64,000 nt of DNA from Xanthomonas sp. AM6. Its GTDB lineage: Bacteria > Pseudomonadota > Gammaproteobacteria > Xanthomonadales > Xanthomonadaceae. How positions within the stretch are numbered: position 1 is the first letter of the stretch; each line of letters opens with the position of its first letter. The position numbers and the translations under genes were made by a program. Below are positions 46,636-56,024 of the stretch, one piece after another. The notes under the pieces were generated by a model. That model was given only the letters and a program-made list of their open reading frames with translations, ran no database searches and was not told the origin of the DNA. The stretch spans positions 3,560,501 through 3,624,500 of the forward strand of contig NZ_CP106869.1 of assembly GCF_025665335.1 (NCBI RefSeq), written 5' to 3'.

Positions 46636-47826
46636 TCAGCAGGTGTCGCCCGGCACCCGCACCCAGCCTTCCATCAATACCCGCGCACTGCGGCTCATGA
46701 TCGCCCTGGTCACGGTCCACTGGCCGTCCACCTGCGTGGCTTCGGCGCCGACCCGCAAGGTGCCCGACGGGTGGCCGAAGCGCACCGCCTGGCGCGCGCC
46801 GCCGCCGGCCGCGCGGTTCACCAGCGTGCCCGGGATCGCCGCGGCGGTGCCGATCGCGACCGCGGCGGTGCCCATCATCGCGTGGTGCAGCTTGCCCATC
46901 GACATCGCCCGCACCAGCAGGTCGATGTCGGCGGCAGCCACCGGCTTGCCGCTGGAAGCGAGGTAGTCGGCCGGCGGCGCGACGAAGGCGACCTTGGGCG
47001 TGTGCTGGCGCGTGGCCGCCTCTTCCAGCGTCGCGATCAGGCCCATGCGCAGCGCGCCGTGCGCGCGGATGGTCTCGAACCTGGCCAGCGCCTGCGCATC
47101 GCCGTTGATCGCGTCCTGCAGTTCGGTGCCGCGGTAGCCCAGCGCCTGCGCGTCGAGGAAGATGGTCGGGATGCCGGCATTGATCAGGGTCGCCTCGAAG
47201 GTGCCGACGCCCGGCACCTCGAGCGCATCGACCAGGTTGCCGGTGGGGAACATCGCTCCGTCCGCGCCGTCCTCGTCGGCGGCCGGATCCAGGAACTCGA
47301 GCTGGATCTCGGCCGCGGGGAAGGTCACCCCGTCCAGTTCGAAATCGCCGCCTTCCTGCACCGCGCCGGCGGCCATCGGCACCTGCGCGAGGATGGTCTT
47401 GCCGATGTTGGCCTGCCAGATCCGCACCGTGGCCAGGCCGTCGTGCGGAATGCGCGCGGGGTCGATCATGCCGGCAGCGATCGCGAACGGCCCCACCGCC
47501 GCCGAGAGGTTGCCGCAGTTGCCGCTCCAGTCCACGAACGGGCGGTCGATCGCGACCTGGCCGAACAGGTAGTCCACGTCGTGGCCGGGACGCGTGCCCG
47601 GCGCCACGATCACCGCCTTGCTGGTGCTGGACGTGGCCCCGCCCATGCCATCGATCTGCTTGGCGTAGGGATCGGGGCTGCCGATCACCCGCAGCAGCAG
47701 CGCATCGCGCGCCGCGCCGGGCACCTGCGCGGCCGCGGGCAGGTCCTGCAGGCGGAAGAACACGCCTTTCGACGTGCCGCCGCGCATGTAGGTGGCGGGA
47801 ATGCGGAGCTGGGGAAGCTGGGACAT
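46636..47826 (-). CDS. prpF: PrpF, 2-methylaconitate cis-trans isomerase
   Basis: A DAP-epimerase-fold isomerase needed alongside AcnD in the methylcitrate cycle. The 396 residues include YMRGGTSKGVFF, IDGMGGATSSTSKAVIV, DWSGNCGNLSAAVGPFAI, with Cys and Lys pattern of the PrpF family, and QHTPKVAFVAPP. The last gene of the cluster: it is 30 bp after the SRPBCC gene. Its presence with acnD, and the lack of prpD, define the AcnD/PrpF variant of propionate breakdown. Confidence 0.95.
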   Translation of the reverse strand: MSQLPQLRIPATYMRGGTSKGVFFRLQDLPAAAQVPGAARDALLLRVIGSPDPYAKQIDGMGGATSSTSKAVIVAPGTRPGHDVDYLFGQVAIDRPFVDWSGNCGNLSAAVGPFAIAAGMIDPARIPHDGLATVRIWQANIGKTILAQVPMAAGAVQEGGDFELDGVTFPAAEIQLEFLDPAADEDGADGAMFPTGNLVDALEVPGVGTFEATLINAGIPTIFLDAQALGYRGTELQDAINGDAQALARFETIRAHGALRMGLIATLEEAATRQHTPKVAFVAPPADYLASSGKPVAAADIDLLVRAMSMGKLHHAMMGTAAVAIGTAAAIPGTLVNRAAGGGARQAVRFGHPSGTLRVGAEATQVDGQWTVTRAIMSRSARVLMEGWVRVPGDTC

Positions 47827-47856
47827 GGGCGTTCCGATCGGGGTGGATGAAGCGGC

Positions 47857-48318
47857 TCAGGGGGCGTCGGGAATCTCGGCCTCGACCAGCTGCGCCAGCA
47901 GGGTCAGCGACTCCTGCCAGCCGAGGTAGCAGAACTCGACCGGGATCTGTGCGGGGATGCCGTCCTGCACGATGTCCAGCTCGGTGCCGCAGGCCACCGC
48001 GCGCAGCTTGACCGTCACCTTCATCTCGCCCGGCAGGTCCGGGTTGTCGAACGTGTCGGTGTGGCGGATCAGCTCGCCCGGCACCAGTTCCAGGTAGGTG
48101 CCGCCGAAGGACTGGCTGGAACCGGTGCCCAGGTTGGTGAAGGACATCCGGTAGCTGCCGCCCACGCGCGCATCCAGCGCATGCACGGTGGCGACGAAGC
48201 CGTGCGGCGGCAGCCATTTGGCCAGCGCCGCCGGTTCCAGGAAGGCGCGGTAGATGCGCTCGGCCGGCGCGCGCAGGACGCGGTGCAGGCGGACGGTGCC
48301 GGGATTGCCATTGCTCAT
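47857..48318 (-). CDS. SRPBCC (AHSA1-like) domain protein
   Basis: A 153-residue protein of the START-like SRPBCC fold, with TVRLHRVLRAPAERIYRAFLEPAALAKWLPPHGF as the AHSA1-type opening. ATG 48318 is chosen since similarity begins at it. It is embedded between acnD and prpF in the same direction, an uncommon guest in a prp cluster. These proteins bind hydrophobic ligands or aid folding; no reaction can be assigned. It may merely be a passenger. Confidence 0.85.
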   Translation of the reverse strand: MSNGNPGTVRLHRVLRAPAERIYRAFLEPAALAKWLPPHGFVATVHALDARVGGSYRMSFTNLGTGSSQSFGGTYLELVPGELIRHTDTFDNPDLPGEMKVTVKLRAVACGTELDIVQDGIPAQIPVEFCYLGWQESLTLLAQLVEAEIPDAP

Positions 48319-48421
48319 GGTGATGTCCTCAGCGGTGATGGCGCGCGCAGGATGGCACGCGCTCATGACACCGACGAATGGGGCGGGCCGATTTCGACAC
48401 TGCCAAAAAATCCTGCCCGGA

Positions 48422-51034
48422 TCAGGCGGCGGACGCCTCCAGGAAATCCTGCGCGAAGCGCTGCAGCACGCCGCCGGCTTCGTAGATCGCCAGTTCCTCG
48501 GCGGTGTCCAGGCGGCAGATGACCGGCACGTCCAGGCGCTCGCCGGTCTTGCGGGTGATGGACAGGGTCAGCGTCGCGCCCGGGGTGCGCGCGCCGAGCA
48601 CGTCGAACAGCTCGCTGCCGTCGATGCCCAGGGTGGTGCGCGTGGTGCCGGGCTGGAACTCCAGCGGCAGCACGCCCATGCCGACCAGGTTGGTGCGGTG
48701 GATGCGCTCGAAGCCCTCGGCCACGATCGCCTCGACCCCGGCCAGGCGCACGCCCTTGGCCGCCCAGTCGCGCGAGGAGCCCTGCCCGTAGTCGGCGCCG
48801 GCGACGATCAGCAGCGGCTGCTTGCGCGCCATGTAGGTCTCGATCGCTTCCCACATCCGCATCACCTGCCCTTCCGGCTCCAGCCGGGTCAGCGAGCCGC
48901 GCTGGACCTGGCCATCGACCACGGCCATCTCGTTGAGCAGTTGCGGGTTGGCGAAGGTGGCGCGCTGCGCGGTGAGGTGGTCGCCGCGGTGGGTGGCGTA
49001 GGAATTGAAGTCCTCTTCCGGCACGCCCATCCGCGCCAGGTATTCGCCCGCGGCGCTGTCGGCCAGGATCGCGTTGGATGGGGACAGGTGGTCGGTGGTG
49101 ATGTTGTCGCCGAGCACCGCCAGCGCGCGCATGCCGCGCAGCGTGCGCGCGCCGGCCAGCGCGCCTTCCCAGTACGGCGGGCGGCGGATGTAGGTGCTGC
49201 GCTCGCGCCACGCGTACAGCGGCGCCACCTGCGCACCGGCCTGCGCGCTGCGCGCGAACATCGGCGCGTAGACCTGGCGGAACTGCTCGGGCTTGACGCT
49301 GGCGGCGACGATCGCGTCGATCTCTTCGTCGCTGGGCCACAGGTCCTTCAGGGTCACCGGCTGGCCGTCGCGATCCACGCCGAGCACGTCCTTCTCGATG
49401 TCGAAGCGGATGGTGCCGGCGATCGCGTACGCCACCACCAGCGGCGGCGAGGCCAGGAACGCCTGCTTGGCGTAGGGATGGATGCGCCCGTCGAAATTGC
49501 GGTTGCCCGACAGTACCGCGGTGGCGTACAGGTCGCGCTCGATCACCTCGCGCTGGATCGCCGGGTCCAGCGCGCCGCTCATGCCGTTGCAGGTGGTGCA
49601 GGCGAAGCCGACGATGCCGAAGCCGAGCCGCTCCAGCTCCGGCAACAGCCCGGAATCTTCCAGGTACAGTTGCACCGCCTTGGAGCCCGGCGCCAGCGAG
49701 GTCTTGACCCACGGCTTGCGGGCAAGCCCGCGCGCGTTGGCGTTGCGTGCCAGCAGGCCGGCGGCGATCACGTTGCGCGGGTTGCTGGTGTTGGTGCAGC
49801 TGGTGATCGCGGCGATGATCACCGCGCCGTCGGGCATCAGCCCCTGCGCCTGTTCGGCCTGGCCGGCTTGCAGCTTAGATGCGTCGGCGATGCCGCGCGC
49901 GGCCAGGTCGGACGTGGCCACGCGCTTGTGCGGATTCGACGGCCCGGCCATGTTGCGCACCACGCCGGACAGGTCGAAACGCAGCACGCGTTCGTACTGC
50001 GCCCGGGCCAGGTCGTCGGCCCACAACCCGGCGGCCTTGGCGTAGGTTTCCACCAGCGCCACCTGCGCGTCGTCGCGGCCGGTCAGCTTCAGGTAGTCGA
50101 TGGTCTGCCGGTCGATCGCGAACATCGCCGCGGTGGCGCCGAACTCGGGGGTCATGTTGGAGATCGTGGCGCGGTCGCCCAGGGTCAGCGCGGCGGCGCC
50201 TTCGCCGTGGAATTCCAGGTAGGCGCCGACCACTTTCTGCGCGCGCAGGAATTCGGTCAGCGCCAGCACCACGTCGGTGGCGGTGATGCCCGGCTGCGGC
50301 CGCCCGCCCAGTTCCACGCCGACGATGTCCGGCAGGCGCATCCACGATGCGCGCCCGAGCATCACGCTCTCCGCCTCCAGCCCGCCGACGCCGATCGCCA
50401 GCACGCCCAACGCGTCCACATGCGGGGTGTGGCTGTCGGTGCCCACACAGGTATCCGGGAACGCCACGCCGTCACGCACCTGCACCACCGGCGACATCTT
50501 CTCCAGGTTGATCTGGTGCATGATCCCGTTGCCCGGCGGGATCACGTCGACGTTCTCGAACGCGCGCTTGGTCCAGTCGATGAAGTGGAAGCGGTCTTCG
50601 TTGCGGCGGTCTTCCACCGCGCGGTTCTTGGCGAACGCGGCGCGGTCGAAGCCGCCGTATTCCACCGCCAGCGAATGGTCCACGATCAACTGGGTCGGCA
50701 CCACCGGATTGACCTGCGCCGGATCCCCGCCCTGCTCGGCGATCGCATCGCGCAGCCCGGCCAGGTCCACCAGCGCGGTTTGGCCGAGGATGTCGTGGCA
50801 CACCACCCGCGCCGGGAACCAGGGGAAATCCAGGTCGCGGCGGCGCTCGATCAGCTGCGTGAGCGAGGCGTCCAGCGTGGCCGGATCGCAGCGCCGCACC
50901 AGGTTCTCGGCGAACACCCGCGAGGTGTACGGCAGCGTGGCATAGGCGTCCGGACGGATCGCATCGACCGCGGCGCGCGCGTCGAAGAAATCCAGCGAGG
51001 TGCCCGGCAGGGGTTTGCGGTAGTGGCTGTTCAT
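48422..51034 (-). CDS. acnD: AcnD, 2-methylcitrate dehydratase (Fe/S-dependent, aconitase-like)
   Basis: Dehydrates 2-methylcitrate in the methylcitrate cycle, with PrpF acting on its product. The 870-residue aconitase-family protein has the [4Fe-4S] cysteines in SCTNTSNPRN (first) and CTTCNGMSG (pair). The C-terminal swivel domain starts at about residue 690. The N-terminus MNSHYRKPLPGTSLDFFDARAAVDAI resembles AcnD rather than AcnA or AcnB. It is placed after prpC with a 166-bp gap that contains a G-rich intergenic repeat-like string, and before the SRPBCC gene. Confidence 0.96.
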   Translation of the reverse strand: MNSHYRKPLPGTSLDFFDARAAVDAIRPDAYATLPYTSRVFAENLVRRCDPATLDASLTQLIERRRDLDFPWFPARVVCHDILGQTALVDLAGLRDAIAEQGGDPAQVNPVVPTQLIVDHSLAVEYGGFDRAAFAKNRAVEDRRNEDRFHFIDWTKRAFENVDVIPPGNGIMHQINLEKMSPVVQVRDGVAFPDTCVGTDSHTPHVDALGVLAIGVGGLEAESVMLGRASWMRLPDIVGVELGGRPQPGITATDVVLALTEFLRAQKVVGAYLEFHGEGAAALTLGDRATISNMTPEFGATAAMFAIDRQTIDYLKLTGRDDAQVALVETYAKAAGLWADDLARAQYERVLRFDLSGVVRNMAGPSNPHKRVATSDLAARGIADASKLQAGQAEQAQGLMPDGAVIIAAITSCTNTSNPRNVIAAGLLARNANARGLARKPWVKTSLAPGSKAVQLYLEDSGLLPELERLGFGIVGFACTTCNGMSGALDPAIQREVIERDLYATAVLSGNRNFDGRIHPYAKQAFLASPPLVVAYAIAGTIRFDIEKDVLGVDRDGQPVTLKDLWPSDEEIDAIVAASVKPEQFRQVYAPMFARSAQAGAQVAPLYAWRERSTYIRRPPYWEGALAGARTLRGMRALAVLGDNITTDHLSPSNAILADSAAGEYLARMGVPEEDFNSYATHRGDHLTAQRATFANPQLLNEMAVVDGQVQRGSLTRLEPEGQVMRMWEAIETYMARKQPLLIVAGADYGQGSSRDWAAKGVRLAGVEAIVAEGFERIHRTNLVGMGVLPLEFQPGTTRTTLGIDGSELFDVLGARTPGATLTLSITRKTGERLDVPVICRLDTAEELAIYEAGGVLQRFAQDFLEASAA

Positions 51035-51200
51035 GGCTGGCTACGAAGTGGGAAGAAAGCGAAGGCGCCCCTTCTCCCATCGGGAGGGGGGCCCCGAAGG
51101 GGCGGATGAGGGTCCGGGCGAAGCCTGGTGCAACCAAACGCGACGAGGCTGCGCCCGCACCCTCACCCCCAACTCCTCCCCCCGCAGGGAGAGGGAGCGA

Positions 51201-52367
51201 TCAGCTGCGGCGGTCGATCGGCACGAACGCCTGGTCTTCCGGCCCGGTGTAGTTCGCGCTGGGGCGGATGATCTTGCCGTCGATGCGCTGCTCGATGATG
51301 TGCGCGCTCCAGCCGGCGGTGCGCGCGATCACGAACAACGGGGTGAACATCGCCGTCGGCACGCCCATCATGTGGTAGCTGACCGCGCTGAACCAGTCCA
51401 GGTTCGGGAACATCTTCTTGATCTCCCACATCACCGTCTCCAGGCGCTCGGCGATGTCGTACATCTTGCGGCTGCCCTGCGCGTCGGACAGTTCGCGCGC
51501 CACGTCCTTGATCACCTGGTTGCGCGGATCGGACACCGTGTACACCGGGTGGCCGAAGCCGATGATCACTTCCTTGCGCTCGACCCGCGCGCGGATGTCC
51601 GCTTCCGCCTCGTCCGGCGTGTCGTAGCGCTTCTGCACCTCGAACGCGACCTCGTTGGCGCCGCCGTGCTTGGGCCCGCGCAGCGCGCCGATGCCGCCGG
51701 CGATGGCGCTGTACATGTCGCTGCCGGTGCCGGCGATGACCCGGCAGGCGAAGGTGGAGGCGTTGAACTCGTGCTCGGCGTACAGGATCAGGCTGGTGTG
51801 CATCGCCTGCACCCATTCCTCGTGCGGCTTGAAACCGTGCAGCAGGTGCAGGAAATGCCCGCCGATCGAATCGTCGTCGGTCTCCACCTCGATGCGCTTG
51901 CCGTTGTGGCTGTAGTGGTACCAGTACAGCAGCATCGACCCCAGCGACGCCATCAGCTTGTCGGCGATGTCGCGCGCGCCGGGATGGTTGTGGTCGTCCT
52001 TCTCCGGCTGCACGCAGCCCAGCACCGACACGCCGGTGCGCATCACGTCCATCGGATGCGCCGACGGCGGCAGCTGTTCCAGCGCCGCCTTGACCGCGGC
52101 CGGCACCCCGCGCAGCGAGCGCAGCTTGGCCTTGTAGCCGCGCAGCTCGCTGTTGCTGGGTAGCTTGCCGTGCACCAGCAGGTAGGCGATCTCCTCGAAC
52201 TGGCTGCTGCGCGCCAGGTCCAGGATGTCGTAGCCGCGGTAGTGCAGGTCGTTGCCGCTGCGGCCGACCGTGCACAGCGCGGTGTTGCCGGCGGCGGTGC
52301 CGGACAGGGCCACCGATTTCTTCGGCTTGAAGGCCGGTGCGGACTGGCTGGCGGTGGTGTCGTTCAT
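51201..52367 (-). CDS. prpC: PrpC, 2-methylcitrate synthase
   Basis: Condenses propionyl-CoA with oxaloacetate. The 388 residues contain the citrate-synthase catalytic set: GPKHGGANE (His), GFGHPVY (His) and FPNLDWFS (Asp). The short form with [19 protein letters not shown] at the start fits PrpC rather than housekeeping GltA. It lies 46 bp after prpB and is second in the operon. Confidence 0.96.
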   Translation of the reverse strand: MNDTTASQSAPAFKPKKSVALSGTAAGNTALCTVGRSGNDLHYRGYDILDLARSSQFEEIAYLLVHGKLPSNSELRGYKAKLRSLRGVPAAVKAALEQLPPSAHPMDVMRTGVSVLGCVQPEKDDHNHPGARDIADKLMASLGSMLLYWYHYSHNGKRIEVETDDDSIGGHFLHLLHGFKPHEEWVQAMHTSLILYAEHEFNASTFACRVIAGTGSDMYSAIAGGIGALRGPKHGGANEVAFEVQKRYDTPDEAEADIRARVERKEVIIGFGHPVYTVSDPRNQVIKDVARELSDAQGSRKMYDIAERLETVMWEIKKMFPNLDWFSAVSYHMMGVPTAMFTPLFVIARTAGWSAHIIEQRIDGKIIRPSANYTGPEDQAFVPIDRRS

Positions 52368-52413
52368 GCGTGGTCTCCCAGGTAGCGCGGTCGTGTCATC
52401 GGGGCGGCGCAGA

Positions 52414-53301
52414 TCATGCGCCCTTACCGGCGAACAGCGCGTCCAGCCGCTGCTCGAAGGCGTGGTAGCCGATACGTTCGTACAGTTCCTCGCGGGTCTG
52501 CATCGTCGCCAGCACGCCCTGCTGGTGGCCGTCGCGGCGGATCGCGGTGTACACCGCCTCGGCGGCCTTGTTGGCGGCGCGGAACGCCGACAGCGGGAAC
52601 AGCTGGATCGCCACCCCGGCCGAGGCCAGTTCGTCGCGGGTGAACAGCGGGGTCTTGCCGAATTCGGTGATGTTGGCCAGCACCGGCACCTTCACCGCGT
52701 CGACGAAGCGGCGGTAGGTGTCCAGGTCGTAGGCGGCCTCGGCGAAGATGCCGTCGGCGCCGGCCTCCACGCAGGCGATGGCGCGCTCGATCGCCGCGTC
52801 CACGCCGTCCACCTGGATCGCGTCGGTGCGCGCGATCAGGAAGAAGTCGGCATCGGTCTTGGCATCGGCCGCGGCCTTGACCCGGTCGGCCATCTCGCCC
52901 TGGCTCACGATCTCCTTGCCGGGGCGGTGGCCGCAGCGCTTGGCGCCGACCTGGTCCTCGATGTGGCAGGCGGCCGCCCCGGCCTTGATCAGCGACTTGA
53001 TGGTGCGCTCGATGTTGAACGCGCTGGGGCCGAAGCCGGTGTCGATGTCCACCAGCAGCGGCAGAGCGCATACGTCGGTGATGCGGCGCACGTCGATCAG
53101 CACGTCGTCCAGGGTGTTGATGCCCAGGTCCGGCAGGCCCAGCGAGCCGGCGGCGACGCCGCCGCCGGACAGGTAGATGGCCTGGTAGCCGGCGCGCTGC
53201 GCCAGCAGCGCATGGTTGGCGTTGATCGCGCCGATCACCTGCAGCGGCGACTCGGCGGCCAGCGCGGCGCGGAAACGGGCGCCGGCGGAAACGTGCGACA
53301 T
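52414..53301 (-). CDS. prpB: PrpB, 2-methylisocitrate lyase
   Basis: Cleaves 2-methylisocitrate to pyruvate and succinate. ATG 53301 follows GGAG at good spacing and yields 295 residues. Hallmarks are [23 protein letters not shown], and the catalytic loop [13 protein letters not shown]. It is first of the prp operon; its promoter region is shared with the divergent citrate-synthase-like regulator gene and holds a 17-bp palindrome. Confidence 0.96.
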   Translation of the reverse strand: MSHVSAGARFRAALAAESPLQVIGAINANHALLAQRAGYQAIYLSGGGVAAGSLGLPDLGINTLDDVLIDVRRITDVCALPLLVDIDTGFGPSAFNIERTIKSLIKAGAAACHIEDQVGAKRCGHRPGKEIVSQGEMADRVKAAADAKTDADFFLIARTDAIQVDGVDAAIERAIACVEAGADGIFAEAAYDLDTYRRFVDAVKVPVLANITEFGKTPLFTRDELASAGVAIQLFPLSAFRAANKAAEAVYTAIRRDGHQQGVLATMQTREELYERIGYHAFEQRLDALFAGKGA

Positions 53302-53387
53302 GGCGAACTCCTGAGCGAGGGCGGCGGCCCGCACGGGCCGTTCCGCGATGGGCGCCAATCTGTCACCATCGCCCCAGCCGATCAATC

Positions 53388-53404
53388 TTGATTCAATGAA
53401 TCAA
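53388..53404. promoter_or_regulatory. 17-bp palindrome in the prpB/regulator divergent promoter region
   Basis: TTGATTCA-A-TGAATCAA is a perfect odd palindrome, 17 bp before the divergent regulator start and 87 bp before prpB. A smaller repeat, ATCAA-TC-TTGAT, overlaps its left edge (53381-53392). It is the obvious candidate operator for prp control. Confidence 0.65.
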
Positions 53405-53421
53405 CCTATCAGCGGATCCAC

Positions 53422-54657
53422 ATGTCCCCTGCCGCCGACCGCAACCTGATCTCCGCCGCCGAGGCCTGCGCCCTGCTCGGCATCAGCAGCGCCACGCTGT
53501 ACGCCTATGTGAGCCGCGGCCTGCTCAGTTCGCGCGCCGGCGCCGACCACCGCAGCCGCGCCTACCTGCGCGCGGAGGTGGAACGGCTGGCGCAGCGCAA
53601 GCGCGTCGGCCGCGGCGCGGCGCGCGGCGCGGCGCAGAGCCTGGACCGCGGCCTGCCGGTGCTGGAGACGCGCATCTCGCTGATCCGCCCCGACAGCCCC
53701 TACTACCGCGGGCGCTCGGCGGTGGCCGCGGTGCGCGAGGGCGCCGGCCTGGAGGACATCGCGCGGCTGCTGTGGGAGTGCATGGACGAAGACCCGTTCG
53801 CCAGCGCCCCCGCCGCGCCCTGGCCGGCGCGCGTGGCGCCGCTGGCCGGCGACGCCACGCTGCCGCCGCTGGAGCGCGCCATGGCCTGCATCCCGCTGCT
53901 GGCGCTGGAGCTGCGCCAGCCGCTCAACGCCGCGCCGGCGGTGCGCCGCGAGATCGCCGCCACCTTGCTGCGGCAGAACGCCGCGCTGCTGGTCGGCACC
54001 CAGCCGGACGTGCAGCCGGTGCATCGCCTGATCGCCGACCACTGGCGCCCGGGCGATGCCGACTTCGCCGAACTGGTGCGTGCCATCCTGGTGCTGTGCG
54101 CCGACCACGAACTCAACGTCTCGGCCTTCGCCGCGCGCGTGGTCGCCTCCACCGGCGCGCCGCTGCACGCCACCGTCAGCGCCGGCCTGGCCGCGCTGTC
54201 CGGCCCGCGCCACGGCGGCGCCACCGCCCGCGCCCATGCCCTGCTGCGCGACGCGCAGGAGGCCGCCGACCCGGCGGCCTTCATCGCCGAACGCTGGCAG
54301 CGCGGCGACGACCTGCCCGGCTTCCACCACGCCCTCTACCCGGACGGCGACCCGCGCGCGGCCGAAGTGCTGCGCCTGCTGCGCGAACGCTGCGGCCACC
54401 ATCCCCAGATGCGGCACGTGGAAACGGTGCTGGCCGCAGCCCAGGACTGCAGCGGCCAGGCGCCCAACATCGACGGCATGCTCGCGGCGCTCTGCCTCAT
54501 CCACGACCTGCCCGCCGCCCACGCCCTGGTGCTGTTCGCCGCCGCCCGCCTGTCCGGCTGGCTGGCCCACGCGCTGGAGCAGCAGGCGCTGGGCAAGCTG
54601 ATCCGCCCGCGGGCGCGCTATGCCGGGGTGATGCCCGAGGGCGCGGCGCCGGGCTGA
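53422..54657 (+). CDS. Helix-turn-helix/citrate synthase fusion, candidate prp regulator
   Basis: A 411-residue protein. The N-terminal segment (about 8-60, LISAAEACALLGISSATLYAYVSRGLL) is an excisionase/MerR-like helix-turn-helix; the rest is a citrate-synthase fold. The three catalytic residues of the citrate synthase family remain: His264 in GPRHGGA, His303 in HHALYPDGDPRA and Asp351 in PNIDGML. So it could bind or turn over acyl-CoA/oxaloacetate. It is divergent from prpB across a short region with a perfect palindrome, in the position where many bacteria place prpR or a GntR regulator. A regulatory role is inferred. Whether it is also an enzyme is open. Confidence 0.85.
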   Translation: MSPAADRNLISAAEACALLGISSATLYAYVSRGLLSSRAGADHRSRAYLRAEVERLAQRKRVGRGAARGAAQSLDRGLPVLETRISLIRPDSPYYRGRSAVAAVREGAGLEDIARLLWECMDEDPFASAPAAPWPARVAPLAGDATLPPLERAMACIPLLALELRQPLNAAPAVRREIAATLLRQNAALLVGTQPDVQPVHRLIADHWRPGDADFAELVRAILVLCADHELNVSAFAARVVASTGAPLHATVSAGLAALSGPRHGGATARAHALLRDAQEAADPAAFIAERWQRGDDLPGFHHALYPDGDPRAAEVLRLLRERCGHHPQMRHVETVLAAAQDCSGQAPNIDGMLAALCLIHDLPAAHALVLFAAARLSGWLAHALEQQALGKLIRPRARYAGVMPEGAAPG

Positions 54658-54761
54658 GCGCGACAGCTTGCGCGGCAGGCGCCGCATCGCAACCCGCGCC
54701 CCTGCACCGCAGAGAAGGGCTGACCGGATTCAGTGAGCCGCGTCGCCAAATTGTCTGCGAC

Positions 54762-54779
54762 GGTGTACAAATGTACACC
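54762..54779. promoter_or_regulatory. LexA2-type SOS operator
   Basis: GGTGTACA-AA-TGTACACC is an inverted repeat with perfect eight-base arms, ending one base before the lexA2 ATG. Its form is like the known LexA2-type box of imuA-imuB-dnaE2 cassettes in Xanthomonas and Pseudomonas. It probably autoregulates the entire cassette. Confidence 0.85.
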
Positions 54780-55388
54780 ATGGATACCCTCTCCCCACAA
54801 CGCGCCGCCATCCTCGCCTACGTCCACGACTGCGCCGAGCAGGCCGGGCGGCCGCCGTCCCTGGCCGAGATCGCCGAGCGCTTCGGCTTCGCCTCGCGCA
54901 ATGCGGCGCGCAAGCACGTGCAGGCGCTGGTCGAGGCCGGGCTGCTCGAGCATGTGCCGCAGCAGGCGCGCAGCCTGCGACCGGCGCAGGCGCAACCGCG
55001 CGGCGGGCTGATGCGGCTGCCGGTGCTGGGCCGGGTCGCCGCCGGCGCGCCGATCGGCGCCGACATCGGCCTGGACCAGCAGCTGCGCCTGGACCGCGCG
55101 CTGTTCGCGCTGCGCCCGGACTACCTGCTGCGCGTGCAGGGCGATTCGATGATCGACGACGGCATCCTCGACGGCGACCTGGTCGGGGTGCGGCGCAGCG
55201 CCGAGGCGCGCAACGGCCAGATCGTGGTGGCGCGGCTGGACGGGGAGCTCACCATCAAGCGCTACCGCCACGATGGCGCGCGCATCCAGTTGCTGCCGCG
55301 CAATCCGGCCTATGCGCCGATCGTGGTGCAGCCGGGGCAGGACTTCGCCATCGAAGGGCAGTACTGCGGCCTGATCCGGCAAGGCTGA
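54780..55388 (+). CDS. lexA2: LexA2, SOS repressor of the mutagenesis cassette
   Basis: A 202-residue repressor. The winged helix (about 1-65, SLAEIAERFGFASRNAARKHVQALVEAGLL) is followed by the self-cleavage domain: Ala88-Gly89 in RVAAGAP, Ser123 in GDSM and Lys160 in LTIKR. ATG 54780 begins the domain and directly follows the operator. ATG 54771 inside the operator would add three residues. No ribosome-binding site is clear. It overlaps imuA by one base (TGATG). It is the second LexA typical of Xanthomonas, the first of the cassette's four genes. Confidence 0.94.
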   Translation: MDTLSPQRAAILAYVHDCAEQAGRPPSLAEIAERFGFASRNAARKHVQALVEAGLLEHVPQQARSLRPAQAQPRGGLMRLPVLGRVAAGAPIGADIGLDQQLRLDRALFALRPDYLLRVQGDSMIDDGILDGDLVGVRRSAEARNGQIVVARLDGELTIKRYRHDGARIQLLPRNPAYAPIVVQPGQDFAIEGQYCGLIRQG

Positions 55389-56014
55389 TGGGCGCCGTCG
55401 TCGCCCTCGACCGCCTGCTCGCCGAACGCCGGGTCTGGCGCGGCCAGCCGGCCGCACTGCCGCCCAGCGCGCAGCCCACCGGCCATGCCGCGCTCGACGC
55501 GGCGCTGCCGGCGCGCGGCTGGCCGGAAATGGCGCTGACCGAACTGCTGCACGCCGCCGACGGCATCGGCGAACTGCAGCTGCTGTGGCCGACGCTGGCG
55601 CGGCTGTCGCAGGGCGGCGGCCGCATCGTGCTGGTCGATCCGCCCTACCTGCCCTACCCCGGCGCCTGGGAACAGGCCGGGGTGGCGCTGCCACAGTTGC
55701 AGATCGTGCGCGCCGGCCCCGATGCGGCCTGGGCCGCCGAGCAATGCCTGCGTTCGGGCAGCTGTGCGGCAGTGCTGTGCTGGCCGGCGCAGGCCGGCGA
55801 CAAGACCCTGCGCCGGCTGCAGGTGGCGGCCGAGAGCGGGCGCGCGCTGGGCTTCGCCTACCGCCCGCTGAAAGCCTCGGCCAACCCGTCGCCGGCCGCG
55901 CTGCGCATCGCCATCGATGCCGCGCCGGCGCAGTTGCGCGTGCTCAAGTGCCGCGGCGGCCTGCCGCCGGCGCGGCCGATCGCGCTGGCCGCGCCCAGCC
56001 CGGCATCGGCTTGA
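55388..56014 (+). CDS. imuA: ImuA, RecA-like accessory factor of SOS mutagenesis
   Basis: A 208-residue RecA-fold protein that lacks a Walker A lysine; in its place is WPEMALTELLHAADGIGE. The family assists ImuB and DnaE2 in lesion bypass. It overlaps lexA2 by one base and lies 10 bp before imuB. The shape, size and order fit ImuA (SulA-like in older annotations). Confidence 0.92.
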   Translation: MGAVVALDRLLAERRVWRGQPAALPPSAQPTGHAALDAALPARGWPEMALTELLHAADGIGELQLLWPTLARLSQGGGRIVLVDPPYLPYPGAWEQAGVALPQLQIVRAGPDAAWAAEQCLRSGSCAAVLCWPAQAGDKTLRRLQVAAESGRALGFAYRPLKASANPSPAALRIAIDAAPAQLRVLKCRGGLPPARPIALAAPSPASA

Positions 56015-56024
56015 GCGCGCACGC

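Noticed and set aside
51080-51200. Possible small gene between acnD and prpC
   Set aside because: Only a Pro/Arg-rich frame over a CCCTCACCCC-type intergenic string; no start signal or similarity.
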